Source of the DNA: Penium margaritaceum
Taxonomy: Eukaryota; Streptophyta; Zygnematophyceae; Desmidiales; Peniaceae
Direction: 5' to 3'
Assembly (NCBI GenBank): GCA_023375785.1
Contig: SZWC01004989.1
Span: 95,391 to 159,390, forward strand
Length of the DNA: 64,000 nt
How positions within the stretch are numbered: the stretch's first letter is position 1; every line of letters begins with the position of its first letter. This document shows positions 43,046 to 52,659 of the stretch, one piece after another. Position numbers and translations under genes: made by a program. Below the pieces are notes generated by a model. That model made no database searches. It saw only the letters and a program-made list of their open reading frames with translations, and was not told the DNA's origin.

Positions 43046-43067
43046 GGCGCGCAGCGGTAGCGTGAAA

Positions 43068-43150
43068 CTAGAAGAGCTTCGTCTAGGCACGTGGGCCCAT
43101 AACGACAAGCCCCTAGAAGAGCTTCGTCTAGGCACGTGGGTCCATAACCC
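43068..43150 (-). other. Duplicated primer binding site of C
   Basis: Minus strand: GGGTTATGGACCCAC (43150-43136) next to the LTR is the half-tRNA type site shared with family A. A 36-bp unit that includes it occurs twice (43113-43148 and 43068-43103, one mismatch, period 45 bp), so a second copy of the site with GTTATGGGCCCAC lies 45 bp further in. Gag starts about 20 bp after the repeat. Confidence 0.85.
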
Positions 43151-43152
43151 TT

Positions 43153-43872
43153 TGTTGGCTCTAGTGGATGTGGAGGCATCCTCAAGGATTCCTAGCTCTC
43201 ATTGAAGCTCACTACTAGTGTTTGGACGACCAATGGACACCAATGGTGAAGAGTGTGGGGCACAAGGATCACGGGCAAGAGTGGGCAGAACACGTTACAT
43301 TCAGTATATCTGAATAAAAACACATCTTTGTTGCTTAGCATAGTGAGATTATATCCGATCCTTATAGCCTGTGCTCTTAGCTTTCCAACGCATCCAAGCC
43401 CAAAACGGAGTAGTAGATTCCTTGCCACGGCCGTGGAGAAAACCCTTGGTGGAGCCGCCCACCTGGCCTTACACTCTAGGCAACAAGAGGCACTTCGACG
43501 ATGACTCGTCGAAGTGCCTTACCTTGCCCAGAAGTCAAGGAGAAGTTCATCCTGGTCAAGGAAGTCCTTATGGTTACCTCATTCATGCCCCTGGTGCATT
43601 TGGAGGCCATTAGAAATGAACTCGGATCCCTGGCGGTGGAATTTCCCGCCACCCATGGCGGGTACCAGATTCCACCTACCCAACACCCGATTTTCAGGCT
43701 AGGCTAACGTTCTGAATACTCACTCAAATCGAGCAATTCAAAGTTTGATCCTGCATGCGAAAATCCAAGGAATCCAAATTTAGAGTCAGATTAGGTGTTC
43801 TACTACTCCTTAGTGGTCGAACCAGGGAGTACGATCAACGGCACTCATGGCAAGGGGTACACCATGTCAACA
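43153..43872 (-). repeat. 5' LTR of C
   Basis: On the + strand it runs from TGTTGGCTCTAG to CCATGTCAACA, 720 bp. It is followed by A3 sequence from 43873. Confidence 0.87.
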
Positions 43873-45130
43873 GTAGACTCCATCTACTTGTGGGACCTGT
43901 GCAACAAGACTCTCCTTGGGACAGGAGATCTTGATGCCCTTTTTCTTGATAATCACAGCATCTTTATTGGTGAAGATGACCGTCATGTCATGGTCTGTGA
44001 TTTTGTACATCAACAAAATGTTTGTTGCAAGATACGAGATGTAGACGATGTTCTCTAGCTTCAAGTTTTTTTTCAGCACTGTTGAAGTTGATGGTGATGA
44101 ACTTATCTCCTTTGCCTTGCGCATTGACAAGGCTGCCATTGGCTTACCTGGAGCGACATTCAATGTCACTAATGGAGATAAACCCATCCTTCTCCCTTAA
44201 AGAGTGGTGGATCATGCTAGAGTCAAGCCCTTTGGTTCCACGCTTAAGCCGTGCCACCCCCTTGGTTCCCGGCATACTCTCGGCAATCATATTTGTCAAC
44301 TCCTTCCCTTTTCCTTTGTCCTTCTATCTACCACAATGATCTTTCTCTTCCTTCTTGGGTGCCCTGCACACCCGTGCCCAATGCCCATGCTTGCCACATT
44401 TATGGTACGTCCCTTGACGCTTTGAAGCCTTTCTACCACCACCATTATCTTGTCCTCAACCACAACTACTTGCGCTACCGCTGTGACTAGAAGAGGAGTT
44501 ATTGCCATGACCACGGTACTCTGCAACATATGTAGAAATATTATCTTTGCTACCATTGCAACGCATAGCCTCGTTGAGTACATACTTGGACAATGCCACA
44601 TACGTCAAATCCTCCTCCTTCCAAGCAACCAAGATGGTGATCAAAGACACCAAGCTTTCAGGAAGCGCCATGAGGAGGATCATGGCTTGTATGTTTTTAT
44701 CAATTTCCCGGTTCATTTGGATTATTCGCTGCAATTTTCTTCAAACTACAATAGGAAGTCTGGAATAGACTCGCTCTTGCTCACCTTCACCAAAATCAAC
44801 GCTTGAAGGATGAAGAGACAATTTATTATGACCGTTGGTCGGTGCACATGTGCAAGCTTCTCAAAATCCTTTGATGCATGTGAGATACCTTAGAGATGGA
44901 CATACACGGACTCATGCACCAATGTCACAAGAAACGCTTTTGCGTTGTCATTTTTGACACACCATGCTTCATATCCAACATTTGTTTTTGGAGGTTCAAC
45001 CTCTTGTCCAAGTATTATTTTCAAGTAGCCACGCATTCTCATGAAATCTCAAATTGCCACTGTCTCAAGGGTAAGTCTATCCCTGTGAACTTTGACATCC
45101 CACTGTTGACCTGATGGAAAGTGAGCGTCA
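43873..45130 (-). pseudogene. A3 protease and gag
   Basis: Minus strand. Protease and pre-integrase part at 44187-43873 (LKLENIVYISYLATNILLMYKITDHDMTVIFTNKDAVI). The knuckle region at about 44400-44355 reads CGKHGHWARVC. The gag core at 44734-44456 runs REIDKNIQAMILLMALPESLVSL, then WKEEDLTYVALSKYVLNEAMRCNG, and the Ser-rich run. The N-terminal half lies at about 45100-44750 with stops. Compared with A4 and A5 this is the most eroded copy, consistent with its place as the outermost host. Confidence 0.75.
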
Positions 45131-45520
45131 TGGATGTTGTCACAAAACTTCTCTACTTTGCTTTGTTGAGGCCGATGTAGGCTGATGTAGGCTGTTGTGT
45201 GCTATCGGTACAAAGGGTATAGATCTGTTACTTACCCCTTAGTAATTAGTCACCTGTAAATAGAGAAGAACGCACACTAGAAAATCTAGGGCCGTGCCAC
45301 TAAGGGAAAAACTTGTCTTGGTAAGGACCTAGGGCCGTACTTCCAAGGTCAGAGCTTATCCTTGGCCCTTGTTTTCTCAATGCCTACACCCGCTGTTGGA
45401 ACTGATAGAGTAGATGGTGTACATGGAACTGATGGAGCTGATGCACGCTGTACGAGAGAGAGGGAAATAGAGTACACAGAATCGTGCCTTAGAACTAGTC
45501 AAGATGGACCCATGACTCTT
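45131..45520 (-). other. A3 leader and primer-site remnant
   Basis: Non-coding leader. On the minus strand, AAGAGTCATGGGTCCAT next to the LTR is a decayed half-tRNA type primer site. The AGGGCCGT block is repeated at 45290 and 45331. No gene is seen. Confidence 0.6.
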
Positions 45521-45794
45521 TGTCAACCGGCCTTAGGCAACAAACTTGAAAACAAGGTCGACAAAATTTCTCTTGCCATCCGTTCCTCATAACCACGGTT
45601 CCACACTACATAGTTCATAGGAATCACTTCCTTGCATTGTGTCCTTCGCACTTGGTCAGTTTTGCACGAGCTAACTCGTGGGGCTTATACAAACCAATGT
45701 TTCTTTAGTGTCTGCCTCTGGGTGATAAATCTATGAGGAGCCTCAAAGGTGAGAACTATAACCAGTGACAGGCAACTGACAGGTTCTTATAGTG
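45521..45794 (-). repeat. Truncated 5' LTR of A3
   Basis: Only 274 of about 768 bp are present, from TGTCAACC to GGTTCTTATAG, where sequence from another family A integrase begins. A short deletion of the U5-matching part occurs near 45560. Confidence 0.78.
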
Positions 45795-46908
45795 TTTCTA
45801 TCAAACTTGACATCTGCAATCTTGATGAGCTTTCCAGCCGCTTGGTTCCACAGCATGTACGCCTTGTATGCAATGTCGTATGTAACCAATATACACTTGT
45901 GAGCGCGTGCATCCTGCCTACTACTTCTTTTTCTTGCTTCGATCTTTGCCCAGTCATACCCTGAAAGACCCACAAGTGTGAAGCATCTGGCTTCTTCCCA
46001 GAAAAAACCTCCTGCTGCATCCTGAGCTAGTTCTCTTGCTGGTTCTTACCTCACCTGCCAAGCGTGGCTGCCAGAGTAAGATTGACAAGGTAGCAATCAG
46101 TTCTTGCACCTACAGTCAAGAAGCAAGGAGGCGGCTTGGCGTCAAAGATTATATTTTGTGTCATGCCAAGGATAGTCTGATTCATCCGCTTGGAAAAACC
46201 ATTACTGTAGGAAGTCTAAGCCATAGTCGTCATGTGGTTGATGCGCTGTTGGCTCAACCAGCCTTTGCTCACCTTGTACTCACTACCATTGTCTATGCGC
46301 AGTGCCTTGACCTTCTTGCTTGTCTACCGCTCTATCATGGCGACAAACTCTTGCAACTTATCCTTAACCTCTCCCTTTGTTTTGCAAAATACGATCCATA
46401 TCTTAAGACTGTGGTCATCGATGAATGTCAAGGAATACTTGTTGCCACTGTTTGAAGGAGTGCGGAATGATCCACACAGATTAGAGTGAATCAGATTGAG
46501 GATTGCTATCGCACGTTGTCTGTTAGGCTCAAAGGGCTCTCTATTTGCCTTTCTTTGGAGGCATGGCTCAAACAACGTTTTTTACTTTCCCTCACCCTTG
46601 GCCTTGCATTTCTCCATCCCATGAACCACTTCGTGCTATTGCATAGCTTGCAAAATGCTATCAGCCATTTGGCCAAACCGCTTGAGTCACAGCTCAGCAT
46701 CTATGTCTTTGATGGAGTTGGCCACCATGGTGGCAACTTGTGCTGCAACATCAGGCTTTGGAGAATTGGGTTCTCCAACCACCACATATCCCTCATTTGT
46801 AATTTGAAGGGACTTGGTCCACAGCACATAGAGCCCATCAACTATTCGGACCTGTGCGACAAAACTCTCCTTGGGATAGGAGATCTTGATGTCCTTGTTC
46901 TTGACAAT
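45795..46908 (-). pseudogene. A7 left arm: family A integrase, minus strand
   Basis: Minus strand. 46911-46687 is protease/pre-integrase (MIVKNKDIKISYPKESFVAQV). 46575-46324 is the zinc-binding and core start (FEPCLQRKANREPFEPNRQRAIAILNLIHSNLCGSFRTPSNSGNKYSLTFIDDHSLKIWIVFCKTKGEVKDKL). The rest to 45795 is the core and tail with stops (GKKPDASHLWVFQG, about 46010). No RT follows; it abuts the cut A3 LTR. It forms an inverted pair with 46941-47736. Confidence 0.75.
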
Positions 46909-46968
46909 CACAACCTCCTCCTCGGTGAAAAGAGGTGGTAATTGTCAAGAACAAGGACATCAAGATCT
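46881..46968. repeat. Perfect 28-bp inverted repeat at the A7 turning point
   Basis: AGATCTTGATGTCC... (46881-46908) and its exact reverse complement (46941-46968) flank a 32-bp spacer. Beyond the arms the two sides remain homologous but diverged for about 800 bp, since both are family A integrase. Confidence 0.88.
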
Positions 46969-47736
46969 ATCTCAAGGAAAGTCTTGTCGCACAAGAATTT
47001 ATGGGCTCTATGTGCAGCAGACCAAGGCCCTTCAGATTATAAATGAGGGATATGCGGCGGTTGAAAAGTCGAAGTCTCCAAAGTTTGATGTTGCATCACA
47101 AGCCGCCACCATGGCGGCCAATTCCACCAAAGACACACATGCTGAGCTATGGCACAAGCGGTTTGGTCATGTGGTACATAGGTCATTGCAAGCTATGCAG
47201 CAGTACGAAATAGTTCATGGGATGTAGGGATGTAGGCCAAGGATGAGGGAAAGTGCAAGAAGTTGTGTGAGCCATGCCTCCAATGCAAACCAAAGAGAGA
47301 CCCCTTTGAACATAATGGGCAACGTGTGACAGTAACTTTGGACTTGATTCACTCTTATGTGTGCGGACCATCCCGCACTCCTCTAAACATTGGCTGCAAG
47401 TACTTTCTGATCTTCATTTGTGATGAGTGACACAAGATGTGGATCAAGATGAAGGGAGTGATCAAGCAAAAGCCACAAGAGTTTGTCGCCATGGTAAGGC
47501 GGCAAACAAGCAAGAAGGTCAAGGCATTGCACACGGACAACGGTGCTGAGTACGAGGTGCTGAAAGGCTGGTTGAGCCCACACATAATCAACTACCAGAC
47601 CAGTACGCCTTACACTGTCCAAAGTAATGGCGTTGGCGAGCAGATGAACCAGACTATAGTTGGCATGACACGAAGCATGCTTTTTTACTCCAAACTCCCA
47701 CCTTGATCCTGGGATGAAGCTGCAAGAACTACCTGC
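46941..47736 (+). pseudogene. A7 right arm: family A integrase, plus strand
   Basis: Plus-strand integrase segment. The zinc-binding region reads HAELWHKRFGHVVHRSLQAMQQYEIVHGM (46886-47227). The core piece 47437-47706 has VAMVRRQTSKKVKALHTDNGAEYEVLKGW, then PYTVQSNGVGEQMNQTIVGMTRSMLF, with the second Asp (TDNGAEY) and the Glu (VGEQMN) both present. Stops at 47225 and 47428 break the rest. At 47737 it joins, in the wrong orientation, to the end of a reversed family A LTR. Confidence 0.78.
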
Positions 47737-48122
47737 TGTCAACCTGCGTGAGGCAACAATTTGGAAAACGGGTTCCGACAGAATGGTTCCCGCTGACCGC
47801 TCTTGATATTGCTACCAAGAGATGATAACACTCTCACAGCCAAGGTTCCACACTGAACAATTCATACAAATCACTTCCTTCCACTAAGTCCTTAGCACCT
47901 GGTCACCTTCACGTAAGGAGCAAACTCCTGGGGCATAGACCAACCAATGCTTCTTTAGTGTCTGCCTCTGGTAGACATCTCTGTTAGGAGTCTCAAAGGT
48001 AAGAACTATATCCAATGACAAGTGACTGACAGGTTCTTAAAGTCCTACAGCCAGCCTCTAGCGTAGGAACGTAGTGGTTCCTTGGATGAGCCACTTTGGG
48101 GGCAACCTGGATTGCATAATCC
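47737..48122 (-). repeat. Family A LTR fragment, reversed
   Basis: The 3'-terminal 386 bp of a family A LTR (from TGTCAACCTGCG on the + strand), stopping at GATTGCATAATCC. The other half is absent; LINE-like sequence begins. Confidence 0.78.
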
Positions 48123-48279
48123 TGGTCTTAGATACCCCTGGTGGGCCAGAGTCCTTGATAGCCATGGTTTGCATGATAAAAGCCAGATAGCTTCCAAGGG
48201 CAGCCACCATCTTCTCAGGGTGCTATAGACTGATCTCTTTGCTCAAAGGTGATACCGAAGAAGGGTTTGGCCTATTTCC

Positions 48280-48870
48280 GTGGGTAAAGTGTTGTATAGG
48301 CTTGTAGGATACATTTAGTTGTTACGGGACAAGGAGAAGATCAAGAAGGTGCTGCAGCTGTTACAATTTGCGGTGGGAGTGTCAGAGGGGGCGGCACTCC
48401 TTGTTTAGGAAGTGCATGCCATTTTGTGCACACACCCGTCATTTTGGATCCTACGTCTGGACATTCGTAATGCCGTCAACAAGGTCAAGCACAACAACGT
48501 ATTTGAGGCAGTTCGTGATAGAGGCTTTGGCTTCTCTATTCCCTTCTTGCATCAGTTTTATATATCCCCAGGGCAGCTGCTATTCTTTGGCCTTAGCACG
48601 CTGGCCGTCCTAGAATGTGAGCGTGGGGTGCGGCAAGGGGACCCGTTAGGTCAAGTACTAATTGAATGGCCCTTCTGCCGGTCTTGGAAGCATGTGCATC
48701 AGAGTAGCAAAGTCAGAGGAGGGGTTGTCCAAGGACTTTTTGGTGCCTTTCAGGATGACACCATGGTCTGCGCAGAACGAGACGTCCTAGCCAGGTACTT
48801 CTCCATCATGCTTCAATTGGCAGAAATACAGAGGTTACAGGCCCAACCAAAGAAGTTTCTGTTGTGACGA
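48280..48870 (+). pseudogene. LINE reverse transcriptase core
   Basis: Frames around 48320-48867 read QFAVGVSEGAALLV-stop-EVHAILCTHPSFWILRLDIRNAVNKVKHNNVFEAVRD, then FLHQFYISPGQLLFF, ECERGVRQGDPLGQVLIEW and FQDDTMVCAERDVL. These match the non-LTR RT pattern GVGVPGGAEA..H.....L......L.LD..NAFN.V, then GV.QGDPLGP and Y.DD. The catalytic box is FQDD instead of YADD/YLDD, and the first Asp is in RLDIRN. A TAG lies at about 48405. Named from motif memory; a profile search against LINE RT families would settle the clade. Confidence 0.65.
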
Positions 48871-49236
48871 AGGACAGAGACGGCCATTCCACGAGTATAG
48901 CAAGAGATCCCATCAGCGTAAGATGGGGTGGAGCTCTTGGGTTGTTCAATTGGATCAGATAGTTTTTGGATGGATTGGGGTGAGAAGTGGTTGCGGGAGC
49001 AGACCTAAGAGCTTGAGGTGTTGCCACAGTTAGAGGGTCCTCAACTGCCCGTGATGATGCTTCGCCCGTGCATCTTGCCTTGGGCTGAATTTTTGGTGTG
49101 CGCACTGCCCCTTCATCAGGAGTGGCTGACAGTCTTGCACAAATTTCACTCAGCCTTTTGGAGCACTCATTTGGGGATTCTTTAAGTGGTTGAGTCTCCA
49201 ATAGACTCTCCGACAGGTGCTCTGTAGAGGCTAGCA

Positions 49237-49491
49237 ATGCTGCAGGCAGAGCTGCCATTTGACACGTGGGGTATGAGCCTTTTAGTAGCTGCGCCAAGAG
49301 TGCGCCTTACGTATGCATGCTCTTATGGAGCCATGCTCCACTCTCATGTTGAACATTTTGGTCGTCTCCTCCGAGGGCCCAGAGAGATGGAGTTCTTGTG
49401 TCCTTTTTCAGAGGAGATTGTGGAGGAGCTGCAAGATTTGGTCATTGCCAGTCTCCCTTCTTTGGAGGCACTACGACAGTGCTCAGGATGA
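49237..49491 (+). pseudogene. LINE middle segment (uncertain)
   Basis: An 84-aa frame, LQAELPFDTWGMSLLVAAPRVRLTYACSYGAMLHSHVEHFGRLLRG. The position and the sense resemble the segment after the RT in which such proteins have QL..RFGGLGL.......AAYLAS. Only the order supports this. 48870-49237 between RT and this block has no continuous frame. Confidence 0.35.
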
Positions 49492-49858
49492 GGCTTTCTG
49501 GAAAGCTTAGCCCATCCTTCATTGAAAGCATGTAAAATGGCTAGAGGAGGCGGAAACGGTTGGTGGCACAATTTTTCCAGAAACTTGTGATGAAATGGTG
49601 CGGAGGTGTTGGGCTGTTAGATCCTGAGGGGTGGCACTTTGACTTCAGCCAAGTCCCATGGGCCCTGGAGACCACTTGTACTTGGCCCCCGCTGACTTCC
49701 CCCTGCAGGCCCAACTCTGGCTTGGGGTACCTCACCCTTCATGGTGCCCATGGCTTGCTACCAGAAGAGGTCACTTGACAAGCAGGGTCGGGGCTGATTA
49801 TCAGGGTGTACCATGCCGTCCGTAATGAGTTGGCAGAAATCCCTCGCAAGCACTCATA

Positions 49859-50092
49859 ATGAGTGATGGTGGAACCAGATGGTTTGCTGTCGAGGGGTTT
49901 CTTCCGGACCTCCTTTTGGATTCAACCCAGGGCACAATGAGGGTGGTGGATTTTACCACAGTGGATGCTCAGTCAGAAAAGTTGAGGGACAAGGGGCAGG
50001 CGCTACGAGTGGCTGAGGCTCAGAAGGAGAAAACGTACAAGGTTGCTCTTGGGCAGCAACCAAGGTGGAGGCTACGTACAGTGGCGTGTTGA
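49859..50092 (+). pseudogene. LINE C-terminal nuclease-like segment (uncertain)
   Basis: A 77-aa frame: EGFLPDLLLDSTQGTMRVVDFTTVDAQSEKLRDKGQALRVAEAQKEKTYK. The spacing PDL......G....VD.T.VD.........A...AE..K...Y fits the restriction-like nuclease tail found in some LINE proteins, with candidate catalytic residues PD, VD and the distal K. The last ~20 residues are probably not part of it, because the opposite strand becomes copia RNase H from about 50036. Confidence 0.45.
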
Positions 50093-50420
50093 GGAGGAAG
50101 ACAAAGCCAGTATTGCTATGGGCATCAATGTCGTGGGAGTAATCGTTCTCATAATAGCTCGCAAGGTGCAGCGTCCCAGACCCGGCCATGGGGGGTGGGA
50201 GAGAGAAGGCCAACGTGAGCGGAGAAAACGATGTAAAGCAAGACATATGCCAGTCCAGGGAGGTGGGCCGAGTAAAGATCACAATCATACTGGTCGAGGA
50301 TGTTCATCACGCAGTCAATGTTTAAATGAGTGGTGCTGGCGAGGCATACAATAGAACTTTTGATGGAGCGAAAGACGACGACAGGCTCAGGCTCCTCTTT
50401 TCCACAAGTCTTGAGCAACG
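50036..50420 (-). pseudogene. Family D copia RT-RNase H fragment
   Basis: Minus strand. 50410-50290 reads EEPEPVVVFRSIKSSIVCLASTTHLNIDCVMNILDQYDC, which fits the copia motif YRSIVGSLMYLASTTRPDIAYAVN. In another frame LHLASYYENDYSHDIDAHSNTGFVFLLN (about 50190-50100) matches the RNase H start GY.DADWA.DID.R.ST.GYVFLLN. Both blocks are in copia order but frame-shifted and eroded. The Asp box is partly lost (YYENDYS). It is distinct from families A to C in sequence. Confidence 0.6.
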
Positions 50421-50479
50421 CAGAGAGTACCCTGGCTGGTAAGCGACATCGGCGATGAAGGGAGGCATGAGAATAGGTT

Positions 50480-52610
50480 GACGGCACAAGAGAAGTAGTC
50501 ACAAGGAGTGTGCACAAAAAACCTAGTTGTATGAGAAAAATATAGCATAAGAAAAATTTAATGTACAAGAAAACAAATGCACAAAACTTTAAGCATGAAA
50601 ATGTCAAATACATGAAACTTAAATCACTAAAAAATTAGTACATACAAGATGAATATATATAATTCCAAAATTCTAGAATGTCAAACATATCAATTTCAGG
50701 TTCATGTAAAACGTTTAGAATACTACATATCTCAAATGCAAAAAAGTTCCATATCAGGTATAAACTAAACATGTGTAATGTTGAAATTAATTAAACAAAA
50801 AATACATTAAATGCAAATTGAAAAATATTTCATACATGTGAAATGAATTATTCTTAATAACTTAAAAGTAATGGAATGCATGAAATTTACAAAAACTAAA
50901 AAACAAAGTATATAAAAAAATGGAAATTTGAAAGATTTATGATTCAAAGTATACGACATGAAAAGTTTTGAAAAAAAACCAAATAGATTGAATTTTAGAA
51001 AAAGAAGTGTCAATCATGTAAAGTGTAAAAATGTACACGTGAATATGTACAGGATGAGGTATATGAAATTGAAAGAATACCTTATCAATTTTATAATATG
51101 GAGGAGTCTATAGATATAATACATTCTAAACACATAAAATACCAAATAAGTGAAAAGTCAAATTCATGGAATTTCCAAGAGGTATTTTTTAATGTATGAA
51201 ATTGTGAATGTTGATTATGTAAAATACACAAAATGTCAAATTTATGATGTTTCAAATAAGCAATATTTCATAGAGATGAATTCGTGAATATTTAAAATGC
51301 AAAACATCAAAAGTTAAAAGTACATGAATTGCATATATATAACCTTAGATGTATAAAACAACTCAAACACATGATATTGAAATAAATATGACATCAAGTA
51401 TATGAAAAGTCAAAACGTTTGGCTGCAAAAAAATAAACATAAAAATGATAAATTAGAATACAAAATGCTTTAATATTACAAAATTTATCATGAAACATAT
51501 TTAACATCAGATTTACATCATTAAACGTATGTAATTCCATTCACATAGAATCCCAGATGTGTAATTTGCCATAACATAAAAGTTAAGATATTCACCAGAC
51601 TAGACGGGACCCTTGGTCAACTAGGACAAAACCGCGATGCTTAGGGTCTCCAACCCTCAAGCCATCCCCTCCAACCGCCCATGGTCCCAGATGACCCTAT
51701 TTAAGGAACGTGGCTCCTTCAACCCGTCGGCATGGTACTGCCATGCTACTCCCCCCCAATTAGGAGTGAGAGCTGCCTTGGCATCTCCGATAATCCCAAT
51801 GTGGTATTTGAGCCCTAGAACTCTGATTCCAATGTAGCAATCTGGAAGGAACCCTTGGCAAATTAAGCAAAAACCACAGTTTTGGCCTAGTTGGCCAAGG
51901 GTTCCATCAAGTTGACTACAAAATAAATGAAATTTGAAATATATATGTTTTGAATGTAAAAATGTGAAATGATGAAAGTTTAAAATTTAGCATATGAAGA
52001 AAACCAAGATTCAAATTTATCAAGTCTTTAGAACATAATGTCAAATACGTACAATGTCAGATACATGATACTTCAAATACATCAGATTATAAATTATATT
52101 ATTTACATGAAACTTCCAATGCATGAAATGCTTGATTTATTAAATGTAACGTTCAATTGCTTTTGGAAATGTATGGAATTTCAAACAAATAATATGAAGT
52201 ATAGAAACTTTTGAGTACATAACATTTTCCTCATGTGAAACTTCAAATATGTGTGATTGAATACTTTCTAATAGGTATAATATGCAAACCTGGATTTAAT
52301 GAAATAACAAAACAATTAAATTGAAATCCATGAAATATTGAGTTCAAAGGTCAACAAAATGATATTCACAATAAAAATTGTTTCAAATAAATGAAATTTC
52401 AAATACATAACATGTCAAATATACAAATGTTGAAAAGATTAGACTTCCTAATACATAAATGGAACATGTAAGAAATTTTAAATATGTGTCATGTCAAATG
52501 TGCAATGTGGGCCATATGAACTGTCAAATTTAGAAACCTGAAATCACATCATATTTCAACCATATTTGATTTTGAATACATAAAACGTCATTCATAGTAA
52601 AAATAGTTTA
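50480..52610. repeat. AT-rich tract with degenerate short repeats
   Basis: About 2.1 kb visibly dominated by A and T, in contrast to both sides. Variants of ATGAAATTTCAAATACAT, ATGTCAAATACATGA and ACATGAAA recur dozens of times without exact periodicity, so it looks like a decayed minisatellite. No gene is present. It is broken at 51590-51920 by a GC-normal element. Confidence 0.65.
51590..51920. mobile_element. MITE-like element with 30-bp inverted ends
   Basis: A GC-normal island in the AT-rich tract. The left end 51607-51636 and the right end 51875-51904 are inverted copies matching at 25 of 30 positions. The right end is itself one arm of a hairpin: GGAACCCTTGGC (51848-51859) pairs perfectly with GCCAAGGGTTCC (51894-51905). 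The interior has no coding sequence (CTATTTAAGG at about 51698 is TATA-like). The exact ends and target duplication are not clear. Confidence 0.5.
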
Positions 52611-52621
52611 ACTACGAGGCA

Positions 52622-52655
52622 AGGCGCGGGCAAGCCTCACTGCTTGCCCGCGCCT
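52622..52655. repeat. Perfect GC-rich hairpin
   Basis: Arms AGGCGCGGGCAAG (52622-52634) and CTTGCCCGCGCCT (52643-52655) with the loop CCTCACTG. It lies exactly at the switch from AT-rich DNA to family D copia sequence. No T-run follows, so it is not a terminator of a known type. Confidence 0.8.
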
Positions 52656-52659
52656 CGGA

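Larger units (their letters stand above)
31043..43872 (-). mobile_element. Family C copia element, itself carrying two insertions
   Basis: Minus-strand copia element inserted in A3. LTRs are 43153-43872 and 31043-31766. Removing the solo LTR A6 (33048-33816) and the whole element A5 (34845-41217) leaves about 5.7 kb, a normal copia length, with gag, protease, integrase, RT and RNase H in order. No clear target duplication is seen: GTAGA follows the right end, while the left end is eroded (AGTTGG instead of TGTTGG). Confidence 0.85.
16703..45794 (-). mobile_element. Old family A element A3, host of three nested insertions
   Basis: This single minus-strand copia element is now in four pieces: 16703-17454 (RT start), 23552-23912 (integrase tail and linker), 30162-31042 (integrase) and 43873-45794 (protease, gag, leader, part of the 5' LTR). 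Joining the pieces restores the order seen in A5 (34845-41217). The gaps are B5, A4 and C. The RT 3' part, RNase H and 3' LTR are missing beyond 16703, where B4 begins, and the 5' LTR is cut after 274 bp. It is the oldest layer of the nest. Confidence 0.8.
48123..50035 (+). mobile_element. Decayed LINE-like non-LTR retrotransposon
   Basis: About 1.9 kb containing a non-LTR reverse transcriptase core (48280-48870) and, further on, a C-terminal segment resembling the nuclease-like end of some algal and protist LINE proteins. The 5' part and the 3' tail are missing: the left end abuts a cut LTR and the right end runs into a family D copia fragment. Confidence 0.6.

Noticed and set aside
50480-52610. 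Centromeric satellite or replication origin
   Set aside because: No regular monomer length or higher-order unit is visible, and AT-richness alone does not support an origin.
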